Source: Methylobacillus sp.
GTDB lineage: Bacteria > Pseudomonadota > Gammaproteobacteria > Burkholderiales > Burkholderiaceae_C
Reading direction: 5' to 3'
Length of the DNA: 64,000 nt
Assembly (NCBI GenBank): GCA_018607835.1
Contig: JABBAS010000001.1
Location: 22,244 to 86,243, forward strand
The position numbers and the translations under genes were made by a program. Positions 8,716-22,558 of this stretch are shown piece after piece. The stretch's first letter is position 1. Each line of letters begins with the position of its first letter. A model generated the notes under the pieces. The model was not told the origin of the DNA, did no database searches, and saw only the letters and a list, made by a program, of their open reading frames with translations.

Positions 8716-10701
8716 ATGAACGCATTCGATGTCACGTTGCTCTACCTCCTAGCCGCTGTGCTGGGGGTCGTTGTGTGTCGTTACCTGCGGTTGCCACCTA
8801 TTTTGGGTTACTTAACGGTTGGCATTTTGATCGGGCCCAATGCCCTCGCGTTGACGCAAGACTCTGCCGGTCTTCGTTATTTAGCTGAATTCGGCGTGGT
8901 GTTTTTGATGTTTGTCATCGGGCTGGAATTCAGTCTAACCAAGCTCAAGACCATGGGTAAACACGTGTTCGGCCTCGGCGCCTCGCAGGTGATCGTCACC
9001 ATGGTCGCGGCAACTCTGGGGTCGTTGGCCTTGGCGTGGCTGTGGCCTAGTGGCTGGTTGATGGATTGGAAGACGGCGTTGGCCCTAGGCTGCGTGATGT
9101 CCATGAGCAGCACGGCGGTAGTGATCAAGCTCACCGCCGAGCGTGCTGAGCTCGAAACCGAACACGGCAAGCGCGTGGTCGGCGTGTTGTTGTTTCAAGA
9201 CTTGGCTGTTGTCCCGCTATTGGTGCTAATTCCCGCGCTGGGCGAGTCAGGCCGTGACATGTTTAGTAGCTTGTCACTGGCCGTGGTCAAAGCCGTGGCC
9301 CTCATTACCATTCTGTTGGTTGGGGGGCGGCATTTCATTCGCTGGTGGCTGACCCTGGTCGTGAAAAGAAAAAGTGCCGAGCTCTTCATGCTCAACCTGT
9401 TGCTCATCACACTGGGGCTCGCATGGCTGACCGAACATGCGGGTCTGTCACTGGCCTTGGGTGCATTCGTGGCCGGCATGCTCATTTCGGACACCGAGTT
9501 TAAGCACCAAGTGGAGACGGACATTCGCCCGTTTCATGATGTATTGATCGGCTTGTTTTTCATCACCATTGGGATGCTCCTTGACTGGCGCATTGTCTTG
9601 GAGCGCTGGCCCTTGGTGCTGGCCTTGACCACCTTGCCGGTCATCTTTAAGTTTCTTGCGATCGCCGGTCTATCACGGCTGTGGGGTGCGCCGGTAGGCA
9701 CCTCAACACGGGTAGGCCTGTATTTAGCGCAAGCTGGCGAGTTTGGTTTTGTGTTGCTCACCCTCGCCTCACAGCGCAACCTCATCGCCCCGGAAATGCT
9801 CAATCCGATTTTGGCGGCCATGGTTCTGTCGATGATGGCAACGCCGTTCATCATCATGTACAGCGATGCGGCTGTGGCGCGACTGGCTGGGGCGGACTGG
9901 ACCATGCAGTCCATACAAATGACGACCATCGCCAGACAAGCGATGACCGTCAACCGCCATGTGGTCATTTGTGGCTACGGACGAAGCGGTCAAAACTTGG
10001 CCCGCATGCTGCAGGGAGAGAACATTCCGTACATGGCACTGGACCTTGATCCCGACCGCGTTAAGCAGGCTGCTGCAGCGGGTGACACCGTCGTCTTTGG
10101 CGATGCCGCGCGGCTGCAGGCCCTGATGGCTGCAGGCCTTGCCAGAGCCAGTGCAGTCGTCGTAACCTACAAAGAACCCAGCGCCGCTTTCCGGGTGTTA
10201 CTCCACACCAAAGAGCACGCGCCCCATGTCCCCGTCATCGTGCGCACCGTGGACGACCATCATATTGAAGACCTGCTAAAGGCGGGCGCAACCGAAGTGG
10301 TGCCTGAAGCCATCGAGGGAAGTCTGATGCTGGCATCGCACGCGTTGGCCTTGGTGGGGGTGCCCACACGGCGCGTTATTCGCCTCGTACAAAATCAACG
10401 CGAGGCGCGCTATGGTTTGCTCAGAGGCTATTTCCACGGCGCCGACGACGATACCGTTAATGAGATCGACCAAGAGCGACTGAAAAGTTTTGCCATTCCC
10501 GATACCGCGCACGCAATTGGCCGGTCGGTCGCACAGCTGTCACTTCAAACACTCGGGGCGCGCTTGGTGTGCATTCGTCGATATGGCGTACAGCTAACGC
10601 AGACGGACGAGGATCAGCAAATACTGGCGAATGATGTCGTGGTTTTGAGCGGTACGCCCGGCGCCCTGGCCTTGGCTGAAGCGCGTTTACTAACCGGTTA
10701 G
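8716..10701 (+). CDS. Monovalent cation:proton antiporter-2 (KefB/KefC-like) with TrkA-N domain
   Basis: CPA2 membrane domain plus HVVICGYGRSGQNLARML nucleotide-binding motif and a TrkA-C-like C-terminus. Confidence 0.9.
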   Translation: MNAFDVTLLYLLAAVLGVVVCRYLRLPPILGYLTVGILIGPNALALTQDSAGLRYLAEFGVVFLMFVIGLEFSLTKLKTMGKHVFGLGASQVIVTMVAATLGSLALAWLWPSGWLMDWKTALALGCVMSMSSTAVVIKLTAERAELETEHGKRVVGVLLFQDLAVVPLLVLIPALGESGRDMFSSLSLAVVKAVALITILLVGGRHFIRWWLTLVVKRKSAELFMLNLLLITLGLAWLTEHAGLSLALGAFVAGMLISDTEFKHQVETDIRPFHDVLIGLFFITIGMLLDWRIVLERWPLVLALTTLPVIFKFLAIAGLSRLWGAPVGTSTRVGLYLAQAGEFGFVLLTLASQRNLIAPEMLNPILAAMVLSMMATPFIIMYSDAAVARLAGADWTMQSIQMTTIARQAMTVNRHVVICGYGRSGQNLARMLQGENIPYMALDLDPDRVKQAAAAGDTVVFGDAARLQALMAAGLARASAVVVTYKEPSAAFRVLLHTKEHAPHVPVIVRTVDDHHIEDLLKAGATEVVPEAIEGSLMLASHALALVGVPTRRVIRLVQNQREARYGLLRGYFHGADDDTVNEIDQERLKSFAIPDTAHAIGRSVAQLSLQTLGARLVCIRRYGVQLTQTDEDQQILANDVVVLSGTPGALALAEARLLTG

Positions 10702-10714
10702 GTAGAAGGCCATC

Positions 10715-11260
10715 ATGGACACCACACAATTTCTTAGGCAACACATTCGAACGGTTAACGATTGGCCTGCGCCCGGCGTTGCCTTTCGCGACATCACACC
10801 CCTATTGAGTCAGCCGCAGGTTTTTCGCGTCTTGATCGATGCCTTTGTACACCGCTATATGGCGGCGTCCATGCGGCCGGACGTTGTCGCTGGCCTTGAC
10901 GCGCGCGGGTTCATCATCGGCTCGGTATTGGCGTATGAGCTAGGCGTCGGCTTTGTGCCTATCCGCAAAAAAGGAAAGTTGCCTTTCACCACTATTTCGC
11001 AAACCTATGAGCTTGAGTACGGGAGCGCCACCGTTGAGTTGCACACCGATGCCATCGAGGCCGGCCAACGCGTCTTATTAGTCGATGACCTGATTGCCAC
11101 CGGCGGAACCATGATGGCCGGTAAGCAGCTAATAGAAAAACTGGGCGGCATCTTGGTCGAAGGCGCGGCGATTGTCGATTTGCCAGAGTTGGGTGGCTCC
11201 GCGCAATTGCGACGTGCCGGTTTACCCCTGTTCACACTGGTTGACTTTGAAGGTCACTGA
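10715..11260 (+). CDS. apt: Adenine phosphoribosyltransferase
   Basis: [29 protein letters not shown] motif. Confidence 0.95.
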   Translation: MDTTQFLRQHIRTVNDWPAPGVAFRDITPLLSQPQVFRVLIDAFVHRYMAASMRPDVVAGLDARGFIIGSVLAYELGVGFVPIRKKGKLPFTTISQTYELEYGSATVELHTDAIEAGQRVLLVDDLIATGGTMMAGKQLIEKLGGILVEGAAIVDLPELGGSAQLRRAGLPLFTLVDFEGH

Positions 11261-11272
11261 ACAAAGCGCGGC

Positions 11273-12658
11273 TTATTTACCGATACAAAAGCGGGAGAAT
11301 ATCTCGCCCAATAAATCGTCGGCATTGAACTCCCCAGTAATCTCACCCAGCGCAACGTTGGCCAGCCGCAGCTCCTCGGCAAGTAGGTCAAGCTGATCGC
11401 CACCTAAATCCAGCCACTCGCGCGCCAGTACCAGATGCTCCCCCACCGCATGCAGCGCACGAACGTGCCGCTTGCGCGCCGTGAATAGCCCCTCGGTGGG
11501 CTGCTCCCAGCCTGCCCACTGCAACAATTGCAAGCGTAAGGCCTCTAGGCCCTCACCCGTTTTTGCGGACAGTGCGACGGCCGCTTGCGCACCAGCTGTT
11601 ACACCACCTGATGCGGGGGGTGCCTGCAGGTCGGCCTTGTTCCAGACCGCAACCACCGGTATTGATGCGGGTAGCCGCGCACGCAAGGCCGCGTCTTTCT
11701 GGGCAACGACGGCATCTTGGGCACAGGTGCTGTCATAGACGTAGATGACTGCGTCTGCCTGCGCGATTTCGCTCCAGGCACGTTGGATACCCATTTGCTC
11801 CACCTCGTCTTGGGTATCTCTCAACCCTGCGGTATCCAACACATGCACAGGTACGCCGTTGATCTGTATGGTCTGCGCGATGACATCGCGGGTTGTCCCT
11901 GGAATGGCGGTCACGATTGCCAACTCGGCGCCAGCGAGCGCGTTAAGTAGCGAACTCTTGCCAGCGTTTGGCTGTCCAGCGATCACCACTTTGATGCCCT
12001 CGCGCAACAACACGCCTTGCTGTGTTTGTTGTACGACGGCTTCCAACTGGCTCTGCAACGCCGCAAGCTGGCCGGAGGCATCTGCTTTTTTTAGGAAGTC
12101 AATCTCCTCTTCGGGGAAGTCTAAGGTGGCCTCGACCAGCATGCGTAGCTTTACGAGCTGCGTGCGCAACTGCTGGGTTGCGTTAGAGAAGGCGCCACTC
12201 AGACTGCGTGCGGCACTGCGGACCGCTTGCTCCGTGCTAGCGTCAATCAAGTCGGCTACGGCCTCGGCTTGGGTGAGGTCCATTTTATTGTTTAGGAATG
12301 CGCGCTGGGTAAACTCTCCCGGCTGGGCCAAGCGCAAGACCCCCGCCACATCACACGCCAAACACGCATTCACCAGCATCTGCAAGACAACAGGCCCACC
12401 GTGTGCCTGCAGCTCCAGCACGTCCTCGCCGGTGTAAGACTGTGGGGCCTTGAAATAAATCGCAATGCCGTTATCAACGTGGCTCCCATCCACCTGCGTG
12501 AAGGGCAGGTAGTTGGCGACCCGTGGTGTGAGTGTTCGACCAAATAGCTGCGCGATCAGGCCCGAAAGATCCTTGCCGGAAACACGCACAATACCAACGG
12601 CGCCACGCCCGGGCGCCGTTGCAATCGAAACAATGCTGTCTTCAGGGTTCGCGTGCAT
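11273..12658 (-). CDS. mnmE: tRNA uridine-5-carboxymethylaminomethyl synthesis GTPase MnmE
   Basis: [39 protein letters not shown]-terminal CIGK; start set at MHANPEDS. Confidence 0.96.
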   Translation of the reverse strand: MHANPEDSIVSIATAPGRGAVGIVRVSGKDLSGLIAQLFGRTLTPRVANYLPFTQVDGSHVDNGIAIYFKAPQSYTGEDVLELQAHGGPVVLQMLVNACLACDVAGVLRLAQPGEFTQRAFLNNKMDLTQAEAVADLIDASTEQAVRSAARSLSGAFSNATQQLRTQLVKLRMLVEATLDFPEEEIDFLKKADASGQLAALQSQLEAVVQQTQQGVLLREGIKVVIAGQPNAGKSSLLNALAGAELAIVTAIPGTTRDVIAQTIQINGVPVHVLDTAGLRDTQDEVEQMGIQRAWSEIAQADAVIYVYDSTCAQDAVVAQKDAALRARLPASIPVVAVWNKADLQAPPASGGVTAGAQAAVALSAKTGEGLEALRLQLLQWAGWEQPTEGLFTARKRHVRALHAVGEHLVLAREWLDLGGDQLDLLAEELRLANVALGEITGEFNADDLLGEIFSRFCIGK

Positions 12659-12693
12659 GGGTGTCCACTTTCTACTGCGCAGTCTACTGTATG

Positions 12694-12723
12694 AAAAAAG
12701 GCCGCCACCCTCAGGGTGCGGCC
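12694..12723 (-). terminator. Intrinsic terminator downstream of yidC
   Basis: Minus strand GGCCGCACCC-TGA-GGGTGGCGGCC-TTTTTT. Confidence 0.85.
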
Positions 12724-12746
12724 TCTTCAAGACATGTCGCCGTCGC

Positions 12747-14426
12747 TTATTTAAACTTCGGCAATCGGAACTTCATCTCCACACCCATGCTCTTGTTAAT
12801 TTGCCACTGTTGCAAAATAGTCAAGGTGTTGTTCGTAATCCAGTACAGCACCAAGCCAGCCGGGAAGAAGAAGAACATGACGGAGAACGCCATCGGCATG
12901 ATCCACATCAACCGCGCTTGTAGCGGGTCTGGTGGCACGGGATTCAAGGCCGTTTGTATGAAGGTGGTCGCAGTCATCACCGCAGGCAAGATGTAGTACG
13001 GGTCTTTAGTCGACAAGTCTAAAATCCAACCAATCCATGGTGCGTTGCGCATTTCAACACTGGAGAGCAACACCCAATACAGCGCAATAAACACCGGGAT
13101 CTGAACCATGATGGGCAAACAGCCGCCCAAAGGGTTCACTTTTTCCTCTTTGTAAATGCGCATCATCTCTTGCTGCATTTGCTGTGGTTTGTCTTTCAAG
13201 CGTTCGCGCATATCGGCAATGCGGGGGCTTAACGCCTTCATCTTGCCCATGCTGCGGTAAGCCTTGGCGTTTAGCCAGTAAAACGCCGCTTTGATCAACA
13301 CCACCAGCAACATAATGGCCCAACCCCAGTTGCCGACGGCCCCGTGTATTTTGTCCAGTAACCAATACAGCGGCTTGGCCAAGATCGTGACCCATCCGTA
13401 GTCTTTAACCAAGTCCAAGCCTGGCGCCAAAGACTCCAAGAGGGTTTCTTGCTGAGGGCCTAGGAACAGACGGGCACTAACCGACGACTTACTGCCTGAA
13501 GGAACCGCATCAAGATCAGCGACTGAGCCGGCGGAATACAGGTTGCCCTTCAGCTTGCGTGCAAAGTTGTTCCGCGCTTGGCCGTCTGCCAGCAGCCACG
13601 CCGATGCGAAGTAATGCTGCACCATGGCGACGTAGCCGGTCTTGGTGTTAATGGCAAAGTCGGCCTTGCCGTCGGCGATGTCGTCAAACGACACTTTCTC
13701 GTACTTGGCCTCTTCCGTGTAAAACGCGGGCCCAGTAAACGTCTGGTAGAACGGTGTTGATGACTCTGCCTCGTAGTTGTCCCTGACCATCTGAACGTAT
13801 AGCTGTGGCTCGACGGCTGTATTGCCGGCATTTTCAACATCGTGACGAACATCAATCACGTAGGACCCACGCTTGATGGTGTACGTCTTGGTCAACGTGA
13901 CACCGCCGACCGCGGGGGAGGCGTAAGTAATGGTTAACTCGTCCAGACCATCAACCAAACGGGTGGGGCCTGGGAGCCGCGTCATCGCCGTCGTATGGTT
14001 GGGGAAGTTGCCGTTGATCAGGCCACTTTGCACGACATAGGTGCGCCCCCGGGTTTGCTGCAACAGGCTCAGAGGCTCAAAGCCCTCGGCCTTATGACCG
14101 CCAAGACCTTGCGCATATTTCAACAGCTGGGCGTCCACCACATTGCCACCGGCACTATCAAACGTCAGCTTGAGCACATCGGTTGTCACCTCCGTTAACT
14201 CTTGCGCCGCCGGTACGGCACCTGCCACTGGCAACTGTCCAGCACCTGTTTTTTGAGCCGCCGGCAAGCCTGACGACCCCTGGTCGGACTCTGGCTGCGT
14301 CTGCACCGCTGCGGGCTTGTTGAAGAACAGCGGCGCCTGACCGTTGTGCACCTGCCAAGCATCCCACAACATCACGAGTGAGATACCAAATACAGCCCAG
14401 AGCAGAGAGCGGCGAATGTCGTTCAT
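12747..14426 (-). CDS. yidC: Membrane protein insertase YidC
   Basis: [45 protein letters not shown]; position in rpmH-rnpA-yidD-yidC cluster. Confidence 0.97.
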   Translation of the reverse strand: MNDIRRSLLWAVFGISLVMLWDAWQVHNGQAPLFFNKPAAVQTQPESDQGSSGLPAAQKTGAGQLPVAGAVPAAQELTEVTTDVLKLTFDSAGGNVVDAQLLKYAQGLGGHKAEGFEPLSLLQQTRGRTYVVQSGLINGNFPNHTTAMTRLPGPTRLVDGLDELTITYASPAVGGVTLTKTYTIKRGSYVIDVRHDVENAGNTAVEPQLYVQMVRDNYEAESSTPFYQTFTGPAFYTEEAKYEKVSFDDIADGKADFAINTKTGYVAMVQHYFASAWLLADGQARNNFARKLKGNLYSAGSVADLDAVPSGSKSSVSARLFLGPQQETLLESLAPGLDLVKDYGWVTILAKPLYWLLDKIHGAVGNWGWAIMLLVVLIKAAFYWLNAKAYRSMGKMKALSPRIADMRERLKDKPQQMQQEMMRIYKEEKVNPLGGCLPIMVQIPVFIALYWVLLSSVEMRNAPWIGWILDLSTKDPYYILPAVMTATTFIQTALNPVPPDPLQARLMWIMPMAFSVMFFFFPAGLVLYWITNNTLTILQQWQINKSMGVEMKFRLPKFK

Positions 14427-14746
14427 GGAGATTTCTTTTTGGTTGAGCGGGCCATTAGCCCTGAAAACAAAGGTCGGCGACCCGTTCGAAAACGAGAGAA
14501 TGTGGCAGGCACCGGGTCATAGCCACCGTCACACCACGGCTGACAACGGGCTAAGCGTCCAACCGTCAGCACGGACCCTATCACAGCGCCATGGCAAGAC
14601 AGCGCCGTTAAAGAGTACGCAGAACAGGTGGGTTCAAAACGACAGCTGCTACCCAGCCACGGGCTGAGCAAGAGACGATAGCCCTTCACCAAGAGGCCGA
14701 GTAGGCGCCGTGGCAAAAGCCACACCGCAACCGCCCAAGACGTCAT
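14423..14746 (-). CDS. yidD: Membrane protein insertion efficiency factor YidD
   Basis: GYRLLLSPWLGSSCRFEPTCSAYSLTAL ... HPWC-type CQPWCDGGYDPVP. Confidence 0.95.
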   Translation of the reverse strand: MTSWAVAVWLLPRRLLGLLVKGYRLLLSPWLGSSCRFEPTCSAYSLTALSCHGAVIGSVLTVGRLARCQPWCDGGYDPVPATFSRFRTGRRPLFSGLMARSTKKKSP

Positions 14747-15132
14747 GATGCGCGCTCTATGAGTTGGCTGTTTCGCAATTGCTGCAACTCGGCCCGCACC
14801 GCTCGCGCCAAAGGCTTAGACCAGGCGCTTACGAATTCTTCCCGTAAGAAAGAACGGCGCAACCGGATGACGAGTGCCGCATCGCGCGGTGTCCACGTGG
14901 CGCTCACCGGAAGCACTTGATTAAAGACCGCATAAATTTGCCTGCGCATGCCGTTTCGGGTCACTGCGCGCTTGGCCCATCGCTTGGGTAACAAGACCCC
15001 AATCGCGGGCCCAGGCGATAAACCGGGCACGCGGTGTGTCTCTGCACGGTGTAAGGCAAAGTGGGCCGTTTGACACGTCGGTGGACGCGCCGTCACGGCC
15101 TGAAATTGCACGCGGCTGTTTAGCCGCCGCAT
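14743..15132 (-). CDS. rnpA: Ribonuclease P protein component
   Basis: AKRAVTRNGMRRQIYAVF RNP-like motif; located between rpmH and yidD. Confidence 0.9.
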   Translation of the reverse strand: MRRLNSRVQFQAVTARPPTCQTAHFALHRAETHRVPGLSPGPAIGVLLPKRWAKRAVTRNGMRRQIYAVFNQVLPVSATWTPRDAALVIRLRRSFLREEFVSAWSKPLARAVRAELQQLRNSQLIERAS

Positions 15133-15218
15133 AGCGACTTCTTTCACCGGTTGGGTGGCTGAAATGAGCGCCATACACGTCGGCTGCACACAGGCCGCAA
15201 AAGCGGCGCGCGTCTAAT

Positions 15219-15353
15219 TTACAGGCCGAGGCGTTTGCGGCCCTTGGCGCGGCGCGCTGCGATCACAGCACGACCACCACGGGTCTTCATACGAACTAAG
15301 AAACCGTGCGTGCGTGCGCGGCGTGTTTTAGATGGTTGGTAGGTACGCTTCAT
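15219..15353 (-). CDS. rpmH: 50S ribosomal protein L34
   Basis: Translated by hand: [44 protein letters not shown] (44 aa, below ORF-track cutoff). Confidence 0.98.
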   Translation of the reverse strand: MKRTYQPSKTRRARTHGFLVRMKTRGGRAVIAARRAKGRKRLGL

Positions 15354-15524
15354 GATGAGCTCTCAAAAAAAAGAAAGGGGGTCGTACGCCTTGTGACGCA
15401 GGAAACCTAGCATTATCGCAAATATTTGGAAGGGTTTCACAATTTACCTTCATTAGCGGGTTTTTTGCCAACGCACAAGGGTGTTTTTTCTTATTTTTCC
15501 GGTGTTAAAACGAAATATAGGGGT

Positions 15525-15582
15525 TGTGGATAACTTTGTTTTATCGCTATACTCATCACTCATTTTTCGATAGCTATCCACA
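15525..15582. promoter_or_regulatory. DnaA-box pair in rpmH-dnaA intergenic region (TGTGGATAA 15525-15533; CTATCCACA 15574-15582)
   Basis: One perfect and one single-mismatch DnaA box immediately upstream of dnaA. Confidence 0.7.
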
Positions 15583-15635
15583 GGTAGATGTGTTGTCGTG
15601 CATGCCGAAACCACCCGAAAAAAAGAACGCCCTCT

Positions 15636-17060
15636 ATGACCGCTCCGCCTTCACTCGCCGCACAAGCTGAAGGCCTCTCCGCGGACTTGTGGTCGCGTTG
15701 TGTTGACTTTTTAGCGCAAGAAATTCCCGAGCAACAGTTCAATACATGGATTCGCCCCTTGGCCGCAGCCGTGTCAAACGACCCTCTGCGGGTCACCATT
15801 CAGGTGGCTAATCGATTCAAAATGGACTGGGTCCGAAGCCAATATGCCCAACGAATCAGCCAAGTTTTGCAGACGCTTGCCGGTGAGGAAGTTGCCGTAG
15901 AGCTAGTGCTCACTCCGCGTGAAGTTGCCGCAAGACAAGCACCCATGCCAACACGACCCGCCAGGGACAGCGTTTTCGATGAGGCGGTTGTCGCGCCCGC
16001 TTTCGCCTACACCGACAGCGCCGCTGGAGAAGGTGGGCACAAGAGCAGACTGAACACCGCGCTCACCTTCGACAGCCTTGTGGAAGGCAGCGCTAACCGC
16101 ATGGCCCGCGCGGCGGCAATGCACGTCGCGAGTCAGTTGGGACAACTTTACAACCCCTTGTTTATCTACGGCGGCGTCGGTCTAGGCAAGACCCACCTCA
16201 TGCACGCCATCGGCAATTACTTGGTCAAAGAGCGGGCGGATGCCAAAGTTCTCTACATCCATGCCGAGCAGTTCGTATCGGATGTGGTTAAAGCCTATCA
16301 ACGCAAGGCTTTTGACGAGTTCAAGGCGCGCTATCACTCCTTGGACTTATTGCTCATTGATGACGTCCAGTTTTTCGCCAATAAAGAGCGTACGCAGGAA
16401 GAGTTCTTCAACGCTTTTGAGGCTTTACTGGCGAAACGCTCTCACATCGTGATGACCAGTGACACCTACCCAAAAGGGTTGGCAGACATCCACGAGCGTT
16501 TGGTATCGCGCTTTGACTCCGGTCTCACGGTGGCCATAGAGCCGCCTGAGTTGGAGATGCGGGTGGCCATCCTGATCACCAAGGCAGCCGTCGAGGGTGC
16601 GATCATGCCTGAGGACGTGGCCTTTTTTGTTGCGAAAAATGTGCGCTCCAACGTCCGAGAACTCGAAGGTGCGCTGCGAAAGATCCTCGCCTATTCACGC
16701 TTTAACCAAAAAGACATCTCCATTGCGCTGGCAAAAGAGGCGCTACGCGACCTGCTGTCTATCCAAAACAGGCAGATCTCCGTTGAAAACATACAAAAAA
16801 CGGTTGCGGACTTCTACAAAATCAAGGTCGCAGACATGTACTCCAAGAAGCGTCCTGCGAGCATCGCGCGGCCAAGACAAATCGCCATGTACCTGGCGAA
16901 AGAGTTGACCCAAAAAAGCCTGCCTGAGATCGGCGAGTTGTTCGGCGGGCGAGACCACACCACAGTCTTACACGCCGTGCGCAAAATTGGTGCCGAGCGC
17001 GGCCAACTAAGCGAACTAAACCAGGCCCTTCACGTGCTAGAGCAGACCCTTAAAGGTTGA
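15636..17060 (+). CDS. dnaA: Chromosomal replication initiator protein DnaA
   Basis: [22 protein letters not shown] Walker [23 protein letters not shown]-binding motif; start set at MTAPPSLA. Confidence 0.98.
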   Translation: MTAPPSLAAQAEGLSADLWSRCVDFLAQEIPEQQFNTWIRPLAAAVSNDPLRVTIQVANRFKMDWVRSQYAQRISQVLQTLAGEEVAVELVLTPREVAARQAPMPTRPARDSVFDEAVVAPAFAYTDSAAGEGGHKSRLNTALTFDSLVEGSANRMARAAAMHVASQLGQLYNPLFIYGGVGLGKTHLMHAIGNYLVKERADAKVLYIHAEQFVSDVVKAYQRKAFDEFKARYHSLDLLLIDDVQFFANKERTQEEFFNAFEALLAKRSHIVMTSDTYPKGLADIHERLVSRFDSGLTVAIEPPELEMRVAILITKAAVEGAIMPEDVAFFVAKNVRSNVRELEGALRKILAYSRFNQKDISIALAKEALRDLLSIQNRQISVENIQKTVADFYKIKVADMYSKKRPASIARPRQIAMYLAKELTQKSLPEIGELFGGRDHTTVLHAVRKIGAERGQLSELNQALHVLEQTLKG

Positions 17061-17192
17061 TACTTTTTTAGAAAAAAAGCCCGACAAATCAAGGGTTCTA
17101 GGCATTTTTGAGCGAAAATATAAGGATAGCTGTTCTGGCCGTTTTGCCGCGTTAGCAAGCCACACGGTATCCGCTTACTTTAAGGATTTCTA

Positions 17193-18302
17193 ATGATCGT
17201 TTTCAAGTCCACTCAAGACCATGTCTTGTCTGCACTCCAGTCGGTGTCTGGCATTGTTGAGCGCCGCCAAACCTTGCCTATTTTGGCGAACGTGATGCTG
17301 CGCAAAACGGCCGGCGTTGTGCAACTGACCACCAGCGATCTAGAGATTCAAATTCGCACACAAGCCGAACTTGGCGGTGATGAAGGGGACTTCGCAACCA
17401 CCATCGCAGCACGCAAGCTCATTGACATATTGCGCACCATGCCCAGTGACCAGAACGTTAGCCTGGAGTCCAATGGGGGCAAGCTGATACTGAAGGGTGG
17501 GAAAAGCCGCTTTACCTTGCAAAGCCTGCCAGCGGCGGACTTTCCCTTGGTGCAAGAGGCGCCGAACTTCGGCCCGGTTTTCAGCGTGCCACAGCAAGCG
17601 CTCAAAGCCCTGATGAACCGTGTCGCCTTCTCAATGGCCATTCACGACATTCGCTATTACCTGAATGGCATTCTGTTCGTGGCGGAAGGCAACAACCTGA
17701 GTTTGGTCGCAACCGATGGCCACCGCTTGGCGTTTGCAAATGCGACGCTAGACGTTGCCATGCCAAGTAAGCAAGAGGTTATTTTGCCGCGCAAGACCGT
17801 GCTGGAGTTACAGCGCTTGCTGAGCGACAAAGAGGGCGCCATTGAGATGCAGTTTGCAGGCAATCAAGCAAAGTTCAGTTTCGACGGGATGGAATTTGTA
17901 ACGAAACTGGTTGAGGGCAAGTTCCCCGACTACAACCGTGTGATTCCACGCAACCACACCAACGAGTTGATACTGGGGCGGCAAACATTGCTGTCGTCGC
18001 TGCAACGTACTGCGATCATGACCTCGGACAAGTTCAAAGGTGTACGACTCAATATCGAGCCGGGCAGCTTGCGTATTGCGGCCAGCAACGCCGAGCAGGA
18101 AGAGGCCACCGACGAAATCGAAATTGAATACAGCGGTGACGCCATTGATATTGGGTTCAACGTCACCTACCTAATGGACGTGTTAGCCAATATGAGCCAA
18201 GACATGGTCCGCATTAGTTTGTCTGATGGCAATAGTTCCGCGTTGATTACGCTGCCAGATAGCGAAGATTTCAAGTACGTCGTCATGCCCATGCGCATTT
18301 AA
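17193..18302 (+). CDS. dnaN: DNA polymerase III subunit beta
   Basis: Beta-clamp; C-terminus YVVMPMRI; follows dnaA. Confidence 0.98.
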   Translation: MIVFKSTQDHVLSALQSVSGIVERRQTLPILANVMLRKTAGVVQLTTSDLEIQIRTQAELGGDEGDFATTIAARKLIDILRTMPSDQNVSLESNGGKLILKGGKSRFTLQSLPAADFPLVQEAPNFGPVFSVPQQALKALMNRVAFSMAIHDIRYYLNGILFVAEGNNLSLVATDGHRLAFANATLDVAMPSKQEVILPRKTVLELQRLLSDKEGAIEMQFAGNQAKFSFDGMEFVTKLVEGKFPDYNRVIPRNHTNELILGRQTLLSSLQRTAIMTSDKFKGVRLNIEPGSLRIAASNAEQEEATDEIEIEYSGDAIDIGFNVTYLMDVLANMSQDMVRISLSDGNSSALITLPDSEDFKYVVMPMRI

Positions 18303-20960
<2,658 letters not shown>

Positions 20961-21004
20961 CCCCATTTGCAGTCGACAAGCCCTAGACCCCAACTAGGCG
21001 CAAC

Positions 21005-21044
21005 AAAAAAGCCCTGCTAGCAACCAGCAGGGCTTTTTCTTTTT
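21005..21044 (+). terminator. Intrinsic terminator after gyrB (near-symmetric, possibly bidirectional)
   Basis: AAAAAAGCCCTGCT-AGCAACC-AGCAGGGCTTTTT. Confidence 0.85.
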
Positions 21045-21093
21045 GAGGGGCAACGCCTTTGGAGGCACCCCTTATTGGATGCCCATTTACCGC

Positions 21094-22416
21094 TTAGTCA
21101 TCAATTTGCGGCAGCAACAGGTGCATCAGAATGGCGATGAGGGCAACGGGCAACAAACCAGTCACCAGCAAGTTTTTCAGGTCAATTGGCAAGTGCTGCA
21201 AGGCCTCTGGCACCGCCTTTAGGCCCAGACCCAGAGAGAGGGAGACCGCAAATATCAACATGTTGCGCTGATTCCACTTCACCTCACCCAACATACTCAA
21301 ACCTGCGGAGGCCACCATACCGAACATCACGATCACACCCCCACCCAACACGGCAATCGGCATAGAAGCGACCAAGGCGCCTACTTTGGGAATCAGGCCG
21401 CAAATGATCAGGAAGACAGCCGCCAAGGTCACGATAAAACGGCTCATCACGCCAGTAATCGCAATCAGTCCCACATTCTGGCTAAATGACGTATTTGGCA
21501 AACCACCAAAGACGCCGGCCACGGCGGTACCTAGACCATCGGCGTAGGTCGCTCCCGCCAGCTCCTTCTCGGTTGCTTCACGACCCGCACCACCCTTGGT
21601 GATACCCGAGACATCGCCAACGGTTTCGATTGCCGAAACCACGGCCATGGCACACATACCGACGACGGCGGCAATATTGAATTCAAACCCATACTTGAAC
21701 GGCGTGGGAATCTCAAACCAGCCCGCCCGTGCCACACCACCGAAGTTCACCATGCCAAGGCCGATAGCGACGAAGTAGCCCGCCAAGATACCCACCAACA
21801 CAGCAGCCGAAGACAGAAAGCCCTTTGCAAAAAACTTAACCAACAGGGTAACAATAATCACCACCAAGGCGAGCGTCCAATGGCTAGCACCGCCAAATTC
21901 AGGCTTGCCTTTCAACGGCACACCGCCGGCGGCATAGTCAATGCCCACAGGAATCAGAGACAAGCCAATCGTCAAAACAACCAACCCGGTCACTAGCGGT
22001 GGAAACCAGTGACGGATCCTGCCAATCACGCGACCCAACATAAAGTGAAAAATACCACCCGCCACAATGCCGCCAAACAGCGCGCCCATACCCGCTGTCT
22101 TGACGATGGGAATCATGATCGGGATAAAAGCAAAACTGGTACCCTGCATGATGGGTAACCGGCCACCGACAGGACCAAACCCTATCGTCTGGATAAGCGT
22201 CGCCACCCCAGCGAACAACATCGACATTTGAATCAAGAAAACCAAGTCGGGCGACCCGAAGCTGTACCCCGCCGCCAAGCCAACGATGATGGCCGGCGTA
22301 AAGTTGGACACAAACATCGCCAGCACGTGTTGAATGCCTAGCGGAATGGCCTGGCTGAGGGGCGGGACAAAATCGGGATCACGCAGTTTTTGCGCCAGCG
22401 TTGTATCAGTCGTCAT
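21094..22416 (-). CDS. Nucleobase:cation symporter-2 family permease (uracil/xanthine type)
   Basis: PLSQAIPLGIQHVLAMFVSNFTPAIIVG; QNVGLIAITGVMSR; NCS2 signature-like regions. Confidence 0.9.
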   Translation of the reverse strand: MTTDTTLAQKLRDPDFVPPLSQAIPLGIQHVLAMFVSNFTPAIIVGLAAGYSFGSPDLVFLIQMSMLFAGVATLIQTIGFGPVGGRLPIMQGTSFAFIPIMIPIVKTAGMGALFGGIVAGGIFHFMLGRVIGRIRHWFPPLVTGLVVLTIGLSLIPVGIDYAAGGVPLKGKPEFGGASHWTLALVVIIVTLLVKFFAKGFLSSAAVLVGILAGYFVAIGLGMVNFGGVARAGWFEIPTPFKYGFEFNIAAVVGMCAMAVVSAIETVGDVSGITKGGAGREATEKELAGATYADGLGTAVAGVFGGLPNTSFSQNVGLIAITGVMSRFIVTLAAVFLIICGLIPKVGALVASMPIAVLGGGVIVMFGMVASAGLSMLGEVKWNQRNMLIFAVSLSLGLGLKAVPEALQHLPIDLKNLLVTGLLPVALIAILMHLLLPQIDD

Positions 22417-22558
22417 GACATAGCTCCTTGGTCATAGAAGGGGGCCGTGCACGCGCCAAGGCGTTGTACACACTCGTTCGTAATGTATACACTTTTAACC
22501 CTATGCCCTATAGGGTATGCCCCCATATCGACAGCGTTAACCAATGGCTGTCCCAGCG

